Positions 22,590 to 33,004 of a stretch of DNA of 64,000 bases are shown piece after piece. Made by a program: the position numbers and the translations under genes. The stretch is from Falciphora oryzae. Lineage: Eukaryota > Ascomycota > Sordariomycetes > Magnaporthales > Magnaporthaceae. The notes beneath the pieces were generated by a model. That model worked only from the letters and a program-made list of their open reading frames with translations. It did not search any database and was not told the origin of the DNA. The stretch is from assembly GCA_000733355.1 (NCBI GenBank), contig JNVV01000002.1, forward strand, positions 325,278-389,277, read 5' to 3'. Numbering within the stretch: position 1 is the first letter of the stretch; every line of letters starts with the position of its first letter.

Positions 22590-22779
22590 TAGCACAGCTT
22601 AATTCTGCCTTGGTTTTTGTCGGGGCCTTCAAGATAGCTCCTGATAGGTCGCGTTGCCTAAATAGCTCTTTGCTCGGCGCCCCCTGAAGAGAACGTTTTC
22701 AGCCGATAGTCTAGCCTTCTGCTCTGCCTCCCGCACCGGCTGCCAGGCATGGCATGTCGATCAGTCCACCGACGTCTAT

Positions 22780-23271
22780 CTAGACCAGAGTGCCCCTGTA
22801 TGGATAGTGCGCCATCTTCATCCCCGAACCGCCATGCTCCGTCAGAAAACGAAAGTTCTCAAAGTACAGCGGCGTGGTCCTGAACTCGCGGTGCAGCTCG
22901 GCCGTCTCCCACCCGATCAGCAGCGCGAACCGCCGCGTCGGCACGGCGTCGAGCCCAAACTCGCGCTGGCCCCAGCCGGGCACCATGCTGCCCTGCAGCC
23001 CAATTGCCCTAGTGACGATGGCCCGGCGGATGCCATAGAAGCCGCCCAGTATTTCCCCCCGTCCTCCTTGCCGCCCAGCAGCATGCCGGCCGAGTAGAAG
23101 CCCGAGACAGCCCCCAGAATAGGCGCGGCGGGGGGAGCAGAAATGCCCCCGGCCAACAGGACGACACCTTCGAACCTCGCGCACTTTTTGGGAGTGTCCA
23201 GGTGGTGCAACGCCTGCCTCACAGTCCGGTCCTTCCAGACAATGATGCAACACAAGTGCAGTGCGGCCCAA
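22780..23271 (-). pseudogene. possible fragment of a small dimeric alpha/beta-barrel-like protein
   Basis: The downstream part of this minus-strand frame (about 22780-22985) reads like real protein: RRFALLIGWETAELHREF, TTPLYFENFRF and MAHYPYRGTLV, resembling the ends of small antibiotic-monooxygenase or stress-responsive A/B-barrel proteins. Upstream, a different minus-strand frame (22917-23255) looks more coding (CIIVWKDRTVRQALHHL). No convincing splice pair connects them. Either an intron was missed or the gene is frameshifted. The initiating ATG is uncertain. The family call is weak. Confidence 0.33.
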
Positions 23272-23530
23272 GGTACCTAATACCTAGGTAGGTACCTCTA
23301 GGTAGGAATACACTCCAGGGGCTCTTTGGAAACGATATCATCAATGTTCAGTGGGTGATAGCCTGGTGGGCTTCTCGATTTGCGCCACCGGCAGTGCCTG
23401 GTGTAAATACGATACATTTCATCGTGGGGTAGAGGGTAGGGAAGCAGGATAAGTGAATGAAGAAATGATGGAAGACAAGGCAGATTCAAAGGGGCCAAGA
23501 CTAAAAGGTGTTCACACGAAGCAGAGATAA

Positions 23531-23976
23531 TCTCTTGGACAAGGCCAAAACCAAAGATCACGTTGGGTCAGCGCCTGCTATTACAAGCTAGGAGCCATCG
23601 CCATTGAAGAAGGCGACCCTGAGCTGGCCATGTAAGTTTGGACCCTCCAAACGCCCTGGCCTGGCCTGCCTTGGCTCGCTAGACACGTACGACACGACGA
23701 CTAACCAGCCCCCCTTTTGGATTTGCCTAGGGACATGCTGGAAAGCGCCCTCAGTATTTGCGCGCAGCAAAGACACATTTTGGGGGATCGTGCCCGCGTG
23801 CTGGGGAAAATGGCCGATGCCTAGGCCGGAGTTCCCGGTGAACCGGCGCGTTCGCGCGACCTCAAGATGGTGGCTCGAAGGCTTTATCAGGAAATAGTCC
23901 CTGCCTCGCGCCGCAAGGGGGGTGAGGTGACCGAAGAGGACTTCGACCTACTAATCTGCGGCCTCCATAGATAAGA
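23531..23976 (+). pseudogene. decayed C-terminal end of a fungal TPR protein
   Basis: Exon-like pieces 23531-23631 and 23731-23976 flank a good intron (23632-23730, GTAAGT, GACTAAC branch, CCTAG). They encode CYYKLGAIAIEEGDPELAM, then DMLESALSICAQQR, HILGDRARVLGKMADA, and after an in-frame TAG (23820s) the tail VARRLYQEIVPASRR, EVTEEDFDLLICGLHR and stop. This order matches the last repeats and terminus of fungal TPR proteins related to kinesin-light-chain-like and NLR-associated TPR proteins. A frame change lies before CYYKLG (the preceding DKAKTKDHVGSA is one frame off). With an internal stop, a frameshift and no N-terminal part, it is a pseudogene. Confidence 0.62.
23902..23970 (+). repeat. 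copy B of the duplicated 69-bp TPR-protein tail
   Basis: Direct repeat partner of 20630-20698, about 3.27 kb apart. Most differences are transitions, including third-codon changes, which suggests divergence while coding and later decay. It forms the last 23 codons of the pseudogene at 23531-23976. Confidence 0.65.
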
Positions 23977-24402
23977 ATGAGGGGGGAAGAAAAAACTGGA
24001 AAACTAGAATCGGCATACACCCGGAGGGACCCAGAGGATCTTGTATCACAAGGATCTTCGATCCCAAATCACGAGGTCCTCGGGACATAGAGCAGGGAAT
24101 CGGCACATCCGTGGTTTATCACCTGTAAACAAGGCCTTCTCCTGCTCCCTCTTTGGCAGATAGATTCCTTCCTCCCTTATGCACGATACGGAGAGTTACT
24201 TCTACAGATCTATAGATCGTTGGTCATCAGTTTTGGAGATCTCCGCGCCGACAGAAGAGATACTCCTACCAACAGTATATATATTTTTTGTCGCAAAGAC
24301 TGAGGTGGATATTCGATGGCTCGCCCCGGACCGCACGCCACCGCACCCAGCGCCACAGAAGAACCTAGAGACATATTGTCCGCATAATCCTTGAATCTTG
24401 CC
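23977..24402. other. spacer, no gene seen
   Basis: About 430 bp between the TPR pseudogene (+) and the 3' end of the minus-strand gene that stops at 24403. Short frames only. No repeats or RNA genes were recognised. Confidence 0.4.
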
Positions 24403-27400
24403 TCAGTAGAGGAAAATAGCGTCCGGCCACTGCGACTGATTGCAAGCCCAGCACGTGTCGGTTGGGCATATCACTATTTTTCGGATCTTGGTGTCGCCAG
24501 TGCCATGCTGGGAGAGGACCGAGACGATGGCCAGCCGAGCGAGCCAGTTGTCGTAGCTCCGGATCACGCTCGTCCCCTCTGGGCAGTCGAGGACCTGGTC
24601 CCAGGTCTCGATCGAGTGGATGCGGCGCCCGCGGCCCCGCTGTCTTCGCTGCTCGTCGTGGCCACAAGGGCGTGCCGCCGCCACGGCTTTTCCGTCGGCG
24701 CTGTCATTGCGGGCGACGCTTTCGCCTCCCTCGGACGTGCCAGCGGCCAATGCCGGAGAAGAAAGCCGGATGATCCCCTTGTTTTGCAGGGCCCGGAAGA
24801 TGTCGACGTCGGCGACCCACTCGCCCTCGTTCCTGACGGAGACGACGGCCTCGATGATGTTGATGTCGGCGTCCCGCTGACCCTGGCTCTGGACTCGCAC
24901 GACGGGAGCCTGCCAGTCAGTGAAGCTGAGATGAAGCGATGATCTCTCGAAGCAATCGACGCCCGGGCTGGAGCCGTCGAAGGTATTTGGCATGATCCGC
25001 CATGCTGCCGGGTTTAGCTCACGCGCCATCAAACTTTTAGGCAACGTCAGGACTGAGAACCCAGGCTTGCCGGTACTGCCGAGGATCCGGCAGAAGCGAT
25101 ATTCAGGGTAAGTCTCCAGTGGATCGCAGAGCAACTGGAATCATTCGTTAACTTGGTGCTCCGTGTTCAGATCTGTCCAGGGTTATCAAGTCGAGCGAAG
25201 GCCTGTGGGCTAAGGCTTCTAAGCTTACCTGCTTCATAACAAATATAGAGTTGTCCCCGGCGAGCCCGATAGTATTGTAACCCTCTTTTATGATACCGGC
25301 CATGTTGAAGCCTGTCTCAAAGTAGGCAATCAGCTCAGCGACAGTTGCCTGTGAGATGACAAACTTTCGCTCAGTGCCACTGAACCCACGTGGTACGATG
25401 GGCGGTTCGAAGACTCCATCCAATATCGCGCCGCTGATGGTGGCCCCGCCCACCGACAGCTCTCGATAGAGCTCCCAGACGGCGCCCAGAAGCTCCAGGA
25501 AGCCGAAGTCCGGATTCTCATCAAGTACCTCTCGTAACCGGCTCTGATCGATCATGCCGAACTGGAAACACCAAAGCACGTCTTCCAACGTCACGACCGG
25601 CGGTGACAGCGATGTTCCATTGCCATTACTCGTAAAGCCAGCTTCATCCCCTGGCTCTGCCCTGACATGCACCCCGGCGTGATAAACTTGCTTACTCTCT
25701 TGCGTAGCATGCTCTCCTGAAAAACTCGAGTCTCTCCTGCCGAACCAGAAGTCAAAGTTTTTCGCCTTGTCTTTGACTACCGGGCCAGCTTTAGGGTAGT
25801 TTTTGTCCTGCCACGGACTGCAAATCACGGTGTCAAACCCCCATTTGAAGCCATCAGGATCTGCCATGTCCAGAGACCCCACTGTCTCGGGCCGAAATTC
25901 TCGCTGTGCTGACGATATGTAGGCCCCATCGGGGTCCTGATGAGAAGTGCATGGTGCACCACTTGCGATAATGCCCCTCACTTCTCCGGTTGCCTTGTCT
26001 CGGGTATAAGAGATGTCCGAGACGCTCAAGCACGGGCGCTGAGAGGAGCTTCGGGTAGATACCCACCGGCGATGTGTCGGGCCTTTCTTTCCTCCTTGGG
26101 CCTCCCCCATTGCGCAGCAAGAGTTGTACACGTAAGGTAGTGCCGTGGCTATAGTAGTATATTCTGGCGCTTTTTTCTCCCTTTGGAAGTAGAATATGAT
26201 ACTGTTGCGCCAGCTCAGCCCTGGGGCTCTAGCGGCAAGCCGTCGCAGGAGTTCGATCCTCTCGTTGTCCCCTCGCAACGCGTCCATCAGGCGATCCAGG
26301 CTCGATAGGCCAAAAAGTATCTCTTGCCCCGAGCCAACAGCGGCTGGCAAGAAGTTCGGCCGGCGCCGACCGAGAAGGACAGGTAGCATGTTCTTCTCCT
26401 CGTTCTCGAGGTATTCCACGATCGGACCGTTTACAACCTCGCGCCATGCAGCCCTCATCTTGTCACGGAGCGGTTTTCCCCTAGCCTGATAATCCCAGGT
26501 ACCCCTCATCCCGTCCTGGTGACGATTTTCTTTTACCTTCTCTTTCGAATCCCCTGGTCCTGACGACGTTGTTCTAGCATGATCCAGGCGCCGTAAAGCC
26601 CCCGTCTTGCCCAGGTGACTTTTTTGCTCAGCTCCGCCTTCGTCGTAGTGTTCCGCGATCGCCCGAATAAGCTTGAACACCGCAGTGGTGTCTTCGGTAG
26701 ATATCGACCATTTCTTAAGCAGTGAGCCCATACAGACTAGCATGAGCTCGGATAATGCCAGACGGGAGCCATCAACGTGAAGCTGGCGCGTTTGACGCAC
26801 GGCTTTGCCGTAAAACTTGTGGTGCGCCAGCGACAGGGACCAGTAAATGCCACGCGACTCTTGATGTCCAGCGTCGGATATTCCAAGTGACAAAACGCCC
26901 CCTTCTTTCACGACCTTGTCACACATTTTTACCGACTTATTACAGGCTTGAGCGTTGAAAATCACCATGTCCGGATATATATGCCACGCCGATAGTCCAA
27001 GTAGGACCGGTCCTTCTTTCACGATGTATGGTTTTCCAGAAATAAGACCCTCCATAGCTGCGAGTGCGGCGGTCCAAACGCGGATCGTGTCGTTGTAAAG
27101 GTCTTTGTTCTGCTCGTGTATCGCAATGCTGACGTTTTGTACGATCAGCAAAAATTGCTTGTACTGAAGCTGCCTTGCAAGGTCGGCATTTTGAACCCAG
27201 GAGCGTGCGCTGGCGTCCCAGTTGGAGAGGTGCTCCCTCGTGATATCCTGCTGGGCCGCCGACAGGAGCGCAAATGGTACGGTCTCGCCGGACTCAATCC
27301 CCCTCATGACCTCGCGTTTGCGTTCCTGCACCAGCTCGACCCAAAGCGAGGTGGCTTCCGTGTGTTTCCACATGCGGGCCAACAGGCAGGCGAGAAGGTG

Positions 27401-27817
27401 CATAGGGAGGGCCGCCTTGCTGGACGTGGCCGCGGCCCAGATGGAAGTGGCGTCGATGCCACCATATTCGGTGTGGATCCACGTGTTTTTGATGCCTTTG
27501 GTGGCATCTGACTTAAGGATCTCGGCCGTGATCTCGGACGCGCGAGTGCCATACGCCTTGATAAGGTTAGGCGTCTTGGGACAGACGCCGTCGAACAAGG
27601 CGCCGAGGCGCCGGGCGGTGACGTGCAGGGGCCCGGACTCGGCCTCACGCATCCGTGCGGGTGTCAGCGCTTGCCCGACCGGCTTGTATTCCTGCGGTGC
27701 TTCAAATTTGACGAGAGTGAAATCGAAGTTGAGGTTTGCGGCGGCGAGCGTCAACTGGTCAGGGGCCGGCGCCCCCGACCTGGTGCCAAAGACGGCGAGC
27801 GAGAGAGGGAGCGACAT
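24403..27817 (-). CDS. large conserved fungal protein of unknown function
   Basis: Exons 27817-25229 and 25134-24403, with one intron (donor GTAAGC, acceptor TTCCAG) joining MKQ to LLCDPLETYPEY, give 1106 residues. Start ATG 27817 (MSLPLSLAVFG); the in-frame TTG 21 bp upstream is discounted. No catalytic motif is recognised. The N-terminal third contains LTPARMREAESG, HVTARRLGALFD and AYGTRASEI, then DATSIWAAATSS and HLLACLLARMW. From memory these segments recur in a family of large Pezizomycotina proteins without assigned function. A charged linker lies near 455-485. There is no signal peptide or clear membrane helix. It may belong with the broken TPR and membrane-anchored genes upstream, but this is only proximity. 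Confidence 0.8.
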
Positions 27818-28663
27818 GATCAAGCTTGGGCCAATCAAATCCCTGGAGACAAGTGGATAGGTAGGTACAGATATGTAGATGGTAGAGAGAACTAGGTTGG
27901 CAGAACGATTGTTTGTCGAGAGTGTTGGTGATGAGGCTAGAGACCGAAGGATTTGCTGAGGGTTTGGGAGATTCGGGCAGGGACGCTGGGGAGAAAGAAA
28001 GCGAAACCACTCAACACGTCGGGCACACTCCAGCCGGGCGACAGGCCAACACTGCCCCTCTCCCTGGCCACAAGAGCTAAGGAAGCATCATGTCGGGCGG
28101 GCTTGAACCGCGCACGCTGCAGAGGCTTGCGGTAGGCTGTGAGCCTTGTCGTTTTGATTGGCATATATTAGTAGGTGATGTATGCTTGTGTGGCGATCTA
28201 GTACTCTTCGGGCCTCTCAGACGTTTTCCAGGCGTTCTGTTAGGCCGATAATCAACACTCGCATAACGCAGGCTGTAGGGAGAAAGCGAGAAGAGAGAGG
28301 CACAAGCCATTAGCTATGATATGAGACGAATACCTACCTAGGTACTCCGTCCGGCAGTGACCTGTCCCTGCCGCCGGAAGGGAGACAAAAGCCTTGGCTA
28401 GAGGCAAGCGAAAATTGGAAGCAAGATGTCCTTTGCTTCTCAAACCCCCCCGTGGCGCGCAAAAATTATATCAAGAAAAAAGGATTCATTGTGCAGGCTT
28501 CCAAGTTCGAGGCATAGATTTATCGACGTCGATAAGAGGTGGATCTCCATGCGATGGCTCATTCTTGGTCACCATGCATGCCACCTATATCCCGCGCCGT
28601 GGAAAGAATCCAGATTTGTGGATAAAAGCATGCATCGAAGCCCCCAACGAGTAGAATGTCGGG
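27818..28663. other. divergent promoter region
   Basis: About 850 bp between two divergent genes (minus gene starting at 27817, plus gene starting at 28664 or 28715), so it should contain both promoters. Short open frames here have no resemblance to known families. A tRNA T-arm look-alike near 28090-28110 was examined and not supported. Confidence 0.4.
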
Positions 28664-30349
28664 ATGCTGAGCAACCGATACTTCCCTGCCGGGGCACGTA
28701 GGGTGGACGCAGCAATGCTCCGTGTCATCGGAACCAAAAGAGTCTTTCCCCAGGAATCCTCCTCCCAGCGAACAACCACCAGACTTTCCATCCTCGACGC
28801 GACAGTAGCGAGGTTTAGCCCAACCGCCTCAATCTGGTTCTACGACAAACCAGATGGCGTCTCCACTCGCGAGGAAGTCTTCCCGGCCCTGGAAGGCCCC
28901 CTGGCCCAGACACTGAGCGACTACCGCCACTTCGCCGGGCAGCTGCGGTGGGCGACCGAGGAGGAAACCAAACACACGGCCGTGCCACGCCACCTCGGCC
29001 GGCTCTCCGTCGACCATGGCACGCCTATCGACCCCGGAGTCGAGCTCGTCACGGCCGAGTGCGATGCCAATCTGGCAGATGTGGTGCCCGAAAGGGCCGC
29101 CGCGGCAAACAGCAGCGATTGCAACCCCAATATCTGGGATGCCACAGCCTTCCGCCAGCACGACTTCATCCCCGCGACCAAGATGGCGCTCTCGTCCCTC
29201 GACGCCCTGCACGCCGGCCTCCCGTCCGTCGCCGTCCAGCTCACCGCGTTCCGGTGCGGCGGCTTCAGCGTCTGCGTCACCATGGCGCACCCGCTCGCCG
29301 ACGCGGCCGGTTTGATGTCCTTTATGCGCGCCTGGGCTGCCCGCTCTAGGGCCACTCTCCTAAAGGGAGTGCAGGAGCGAGACCACGATGCCGTGGCGCC
29401 TCCCATAATCGACCCGTCCCGGCTGGAAATTCTCGCCGATCTCGCCATCGTCCCCTGGCAAGACGCACCGCCTCCCGACCAGCGCAAAATCGAAATCGCT
29501 CGCGCCTTGCCAATGCACCGCTACAACTGGTGGGACTCGTCCGCCCCGGGCTATCCAGCAGTGACCCGCAAGGCCACCGAAGCGACGATGCCATCGCCAC
29601 TCGACTCGGTGGCGCTCAGCCCTTCCGAGCCGCCCCCTTGGCCGTCTTGGGATATGGCTGCGCCCGCGGAGCGGGTGCAGATCATGTTCCCCGCGGCAGC
29701 TCTCGCCCGTCTCAAGGCGACGGCGGAATCCACCATGCCGGCAGGAAACAGCCGCATCATCTCCCGGCTCGATGCCCTTCTGGCCCATCTCTGGATATTG
29801 ATTAACCGCGCGCGCTATCCCCACCACTCGGCGGCTGAAAGCGAAAACGAGGAAGAGGTCTACATGGACATCACTCTTGGTCTACGCCACCGCTTCTCCC
29901 CTCCTTTGCCCGACAACTTCGCCGGCTCGCCATTGCTGCTGGCGCACGCGAAACAACAGCCCGCGGCGATGGCCACAGCCACAATCGGGGAGACAGCGAG
30001 TCAAATCCGCGAGACGGTGGAGAAGTTCACGCCCGAGGCCGTGGCGGCATACGTGCACGACGCTGCGCACGAGGTGAGCCCGCAGCGGCTGTGGCAGGCG
30101 TTCCTGGGGAGGCGGCACGTGCTCGTCACGTCCTGGGCGAGGCTCGGGGTCTACGGGCTCGACTTTTGCGGTGGCGGCAGTCAGGGGAAAGGGGTGAAGG
30201 CGAGGTATGTGCAGGGCGTGATGCCGCTGATGGATGGGCTGTTGCAGGTTGTTGATGTTGATGGGACGGGGGCGCTGGATGTTAGTTTGTGCCTCGAGAA
30301 AGAGGCTATGGAGCGCCTGTTGAGGGATCCGGCGATGCATGATTATTGA
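28664..30349 (+). CDS. BAHD/trichothecene 3-O-acetyltransferase-like acyltransferase
   Basis: Single-exon gene for up to 561 residues. The fold transfers an acyl group from acyl-CoA to a hydroxyl or amine of a small molecule. The catalytic HxxxD motif is present as His209-Pro-Leu-Ala-Asp213 (numbered from ATG 28664) in VTMAHPLADAAG. The C-terminal structural motif usually written DFGWG is degenerate here (DFCGGG). An N-terminal KRVFPQ and an LSDYRHFAGQL-like segment fit the family. A second in-frame ATG at 28715 (MLRVIGTKRVF) gives 544 residues and could be the true start. Substrate unknown. Fungal relatives act in secondary metabolism or detoxification, but no other biosynthetic gene is adjacent. 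Expected in the cytosol. Confidence 0.85.
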   Translation: MLSNRYFPAGARRVDAAMLRVIGTKRVFPQESSSQRTTTRLSILDATVARFSPTASIWFYDKPDGVSTREEVFPALEGPLAQTLSDYRHFAGQLRWATEEETKHTAVPRHLGRLSVDHGTPIDPGVELVTAECDANLADVVPERAAAANSSDCNPNIWDATAFRQHDFIPATKMALSSLDALHAGLPSVAVQLTAFRCGGFSVCVTMAHPLADAAGLMSFMRAWAARSRATLLKGVQERDHDAVAPPIIDPSRLEILADLAIVPWQDAPPPDQRKIEIARALPMHRYNWWDSSAPGYPAVTRKATEATMPSPLDSVALSPSEPPPWPSWDMAAPAERVQIMFPAAALARLKATAESTMPAGNSRIISRLDALLAHLWILINRARYPHHSAAESENEEEVYMDITLGLRHRFSPPLPDNFAGSPLLLAHAKQQPAAMATATIGETASQIRETVEKFTPEAVAAYVHDAAHEVSPQRLWQAFLGRRHVLVTSWARLGVYGLDFCGGGSQGKGVKARYVQGVMPLMDGLLQVVDVDGTGALDVSLCLEKEAMERLLRDPAMHDY

Positions 30350-30736
30350 TTCTAGCAAATTTCATAGGGGCTATTACAAATTATTGCCCTCCATGAAAAC
30401 TGCAGAACCGCACAATGAACATGTCGACTGGCCACCACGTAGCTGTCGAATGAACCCCACCAAATAAAACACATTGCGCGCCCCCGGTTGGTCGTTGTTA
30501 ATGGCAGGTGTAGGACCAGCTTCTCCCGCCGCATAGGGGAGCTGATCCCTCGCTCTTCGGTCAACGTGCTGGAATACAGAGCTCCATTGTGTTGTCGTAG
30601 AACTGAGGGGTAAGTTGGGAAAGGGATGGAAGCAAATGGCCATCCCCGGTGGGCTGTGTAAACAGAAAATACATCTATCCTTCCTGATGGGTATCGCTTC
30701 CTCTCAAACACTCGGGGTCCTGCTACCTCGAGCCGT
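30350..30736. other. 3' flanks of convergent genes, no gene
   Basis: About 390 bp between the stop of the acyltransferase (+) and the stop of the small minus-strand frame at 30737. Minus-strand frames of 89 and 119 codons here are compositionally unremarkable and without known motifs. Confidence 0.35.
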
Positions 30737-30961
30737 TCATTCGTCGTCGTCGTCCTTGTCGTCTGACGAGCTCCCTTTCATCATGCTCGTGCCGACAAAG
30801 ACTAGCGTGGCGGTCAGGATAGGGAGCGCAGCAGCGCCCCAGATGCTCCATTTCGATGTGGATGAGACGAATTCGGTCTTCTTCTTGGATGCTTGTGCCA
30901 TTCGCGGATAGCTGTCCGATGGGTTCTCGGGCGTTGCAGTATCCTTTTCAGCTTGCGGCAT
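30737..30961 (-). CDS. small putative tail-anchored membrane protein
   Basis: ATG-initiated frame of 74 residues. It has a polar Ser/Lys-rich N-terminal half, one hydrophobic helix (WGAAALPILTATLVFVGT, about 42-59) and a short Ser/Asp tail ending DDKDDDDE. This layout fits a single-pass small membrane protein. No family was recognised. Support is limited to the ATG, the sensible helix and the acidic terminus, so it could be a chance frame or the last exon of a longer gene. Confidence 0.4.
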   Translation of the reverse strand: MPQAEKDTATPENPSDSYPRMAQASKKKTEFVSSTSKWSIWGAAALPILTATLVFVGTSMMKGSSSDDKDDDDE

Positions 30962-31429
30962 TGTGGGAGGAGGCGACTGATGTTTTTTTGTGGTGTAGAA
31001 TGTTAGGGAAGTTGACGTCTCCGCCCTTCTGCACGGGCAATAGGTCGTTATCGTGGCGCAGCTGCCGCTTTCTTGGGCGGATGGATTGGGACAACATGTG
31101 GAGGTTGAGGTGAGATGGTTGGAACAGGCTGGACTGCAGAGAGTAGAAGTAGAATGGTCAGGCTGTCGCTAGATCCCCAGGAGCTTATCCCAGCCGAGTT
31201 ATGCATGCCAGGTGAACCAAACAGAAGGCCTCAATGGCATAGCAGCGGGCACTTGCATAATGCCGTGCCTTTTTAGTTCTATCTTTTTCCCGGGGCATTG
31301 CGAGCGCACACCGTCTGCCCCTCGTTTCTTTTCACTTCCGAGCACTTCTCCTCAATGCGCTCGCTATAGACACTTGCTTTCCACCCTGCAACCCCGCCTG
31401 CTTCCCATATCTCAACCTACTCGATTAGA
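30962..31429. other. divergent spacer
   Basis: About 470 bp between the small minus-strand frame and the next plus-strand gene. The segment before 31430 is pyrimidine-rich, as fungal leaders often are. No gene or repeat was recognised. Confidence 0.35.
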
Positions 31430-32864
31430 ATGTGGCCAATCGCCCCAAAGCCTCACAACCTCGAGGTCGCAGGGCTGAAGAGCAGCAACGACCATGACTT
31501 CAAGCAGCAGTTCCAGAAAGTCATCGACCGGCTCGCCAGGCCCGGGTCCCGCCCGCGCCTCATCGCGCACACCATCTCCACCATCCCCCACCCCGACGGC
31601 CGCACCGAAACGCACGTGGCGCAGGCGACCATCGAGTTCGCCGACCCGGGCGCCGAGACGAGGCCGTTCCTGACCAACCTGTTCGCCGCGGGCTCGGCGG
31701 ACCTGCTCGGGACGGTCTCGAGCTACGGCCTGCTGGGCTTCTCGGCCGTCGCGGGCGGCGACCTCGAGCAGGAGTGGCGGCTCGTCGTGTTCGCCATGCT
31801 GGACGCCCAGGGCGTCGAGCGCATGGCGCAGCTGAAGCCGGCCGCCGGGCTGGCCTCCCTCCCCGAGTGGTACGCCCTGTTTGAGCTCTTCGTCTCGGTC
31901 GGCCTGCTGTACAGCAGCACGGCCTTTGGTGGTGCCGGGGCGGGGAATTTGATCACCCTGTTCGCTTCCAACCAGATTGGTCTGAAGGATGAGACCACCA
32001 AAGCCATCAAAATGTTGCAGGACATGGTAAGCAGTAGAATCATCAAATTTCGAGTTCAAGAAGAACGTCACAGAATTGGCCGAAGGCCGTCGATCCAAAC
32101 TACTGCAGCCCACTAATTCACAGCATGTAAACTCGATAAAGGTCGGCAAATTTACATCCGCTTTCGGCAAGGACAAGGATGAGCAAACCGCCTTCGTCGC
32201 GTCCAAGGTCGAGAGGATTCTCGAGATGAGCGGCGACGCCTGCCGGACCATGCAGATGATGGTGGCAGGCATGGAAGTAGATTTGGATCACTCGAAGCCG
32301 CTCTTCCACCAGCTCTGGGAGATCACCGGCCTCATATCCGAAGCCTTCAGGTCCAGCGAGTACCTCATGGGCGTGCACAAGACGCACATGTATGCCTACT
32401 ACGGTCTGACAGGCGGGATCTTCGCTGCGGGCGGGGCCACCGCCGCCCGTCAGCTGATAACAGGGAGCATCAGGGCCGTTAGCCAGAGTACCATAGCCGG
32501 CGCGAGCATAGGCGCGATCATATCAGTGTACGGGCTGCAGCGTGGTTTTGAGGAGAAGGAGAAGAGAGACTACTACTCGAGGCTGCTGCACCTCTTTCGA
32601 CACATGTGGATGGCCGCATCCGAGCTCAATACTTTCCTGCCTAAGTTCTACAGGCGAGACGACGGGACCATCGAGTTCAGGCCAGGTGAGCAACACCACT
32701 GGGAGGTGTACGCCAAGAACGAGGTGTATAATGGATCGGAGCCGGACGTGGGCTGGGAGAAGGCCCCGGCGGCCATTCAGTATCTTCGCTTTCGGCTTGG
32801 AGAGCTGGAGTCGCTACGACTTCAGATAGAGCCTCCTCCAGCCGGGACTGTGCGTTCGGCTTGA
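31430..32864 (+). CDS. protein of unknown function with internal hydrophobic helices
   Basis: Exons 31430-32026 and 32124-32864 (intron donor GTAAGC, branch CACTAATTC, acceptor CACAG, phase 0) give 445 residues. The join MLQDM-HVNSIKVGK keeps one continuous frame. No family was recognised. Visible features are a polar N-terminal domain (1-90), Gly/Ala-rich hydrophobic stretches near 95-115 and 150-180, and two hydrophobic Gly/Ala segments near 300-350 (GLTGGIFAAGGATAA and TIAGASIGAIISVYG) that could be membrane helices. A helical C-terminus is rich in Arg, Trp and Tyr. Clean splice sites and codon usage like the neighbours support a real gene. It converges on the minus-strand gene at 33005-33623. 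Confidence 0.75.
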
Positions 32865-33004
32865 ATGGAACAATGCTGGTTAAAAGTCTGGAGGTCTAAG
32901 CTGCACATTCTGTAGGATAAATAAACAGTGAGTCTAGGAGAACATAAAGAAACGGCCGTTATCATGATCATGTCTTTTCCCCGCATCTCTCAACATGGCA
33001 GGCT

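Noticed and set aside
28080..28150. Possible minus-strand tRNA
   Set aside because: The T-arm has only four of five pairs, and no complementary acceptor 5' strand exists upstream.
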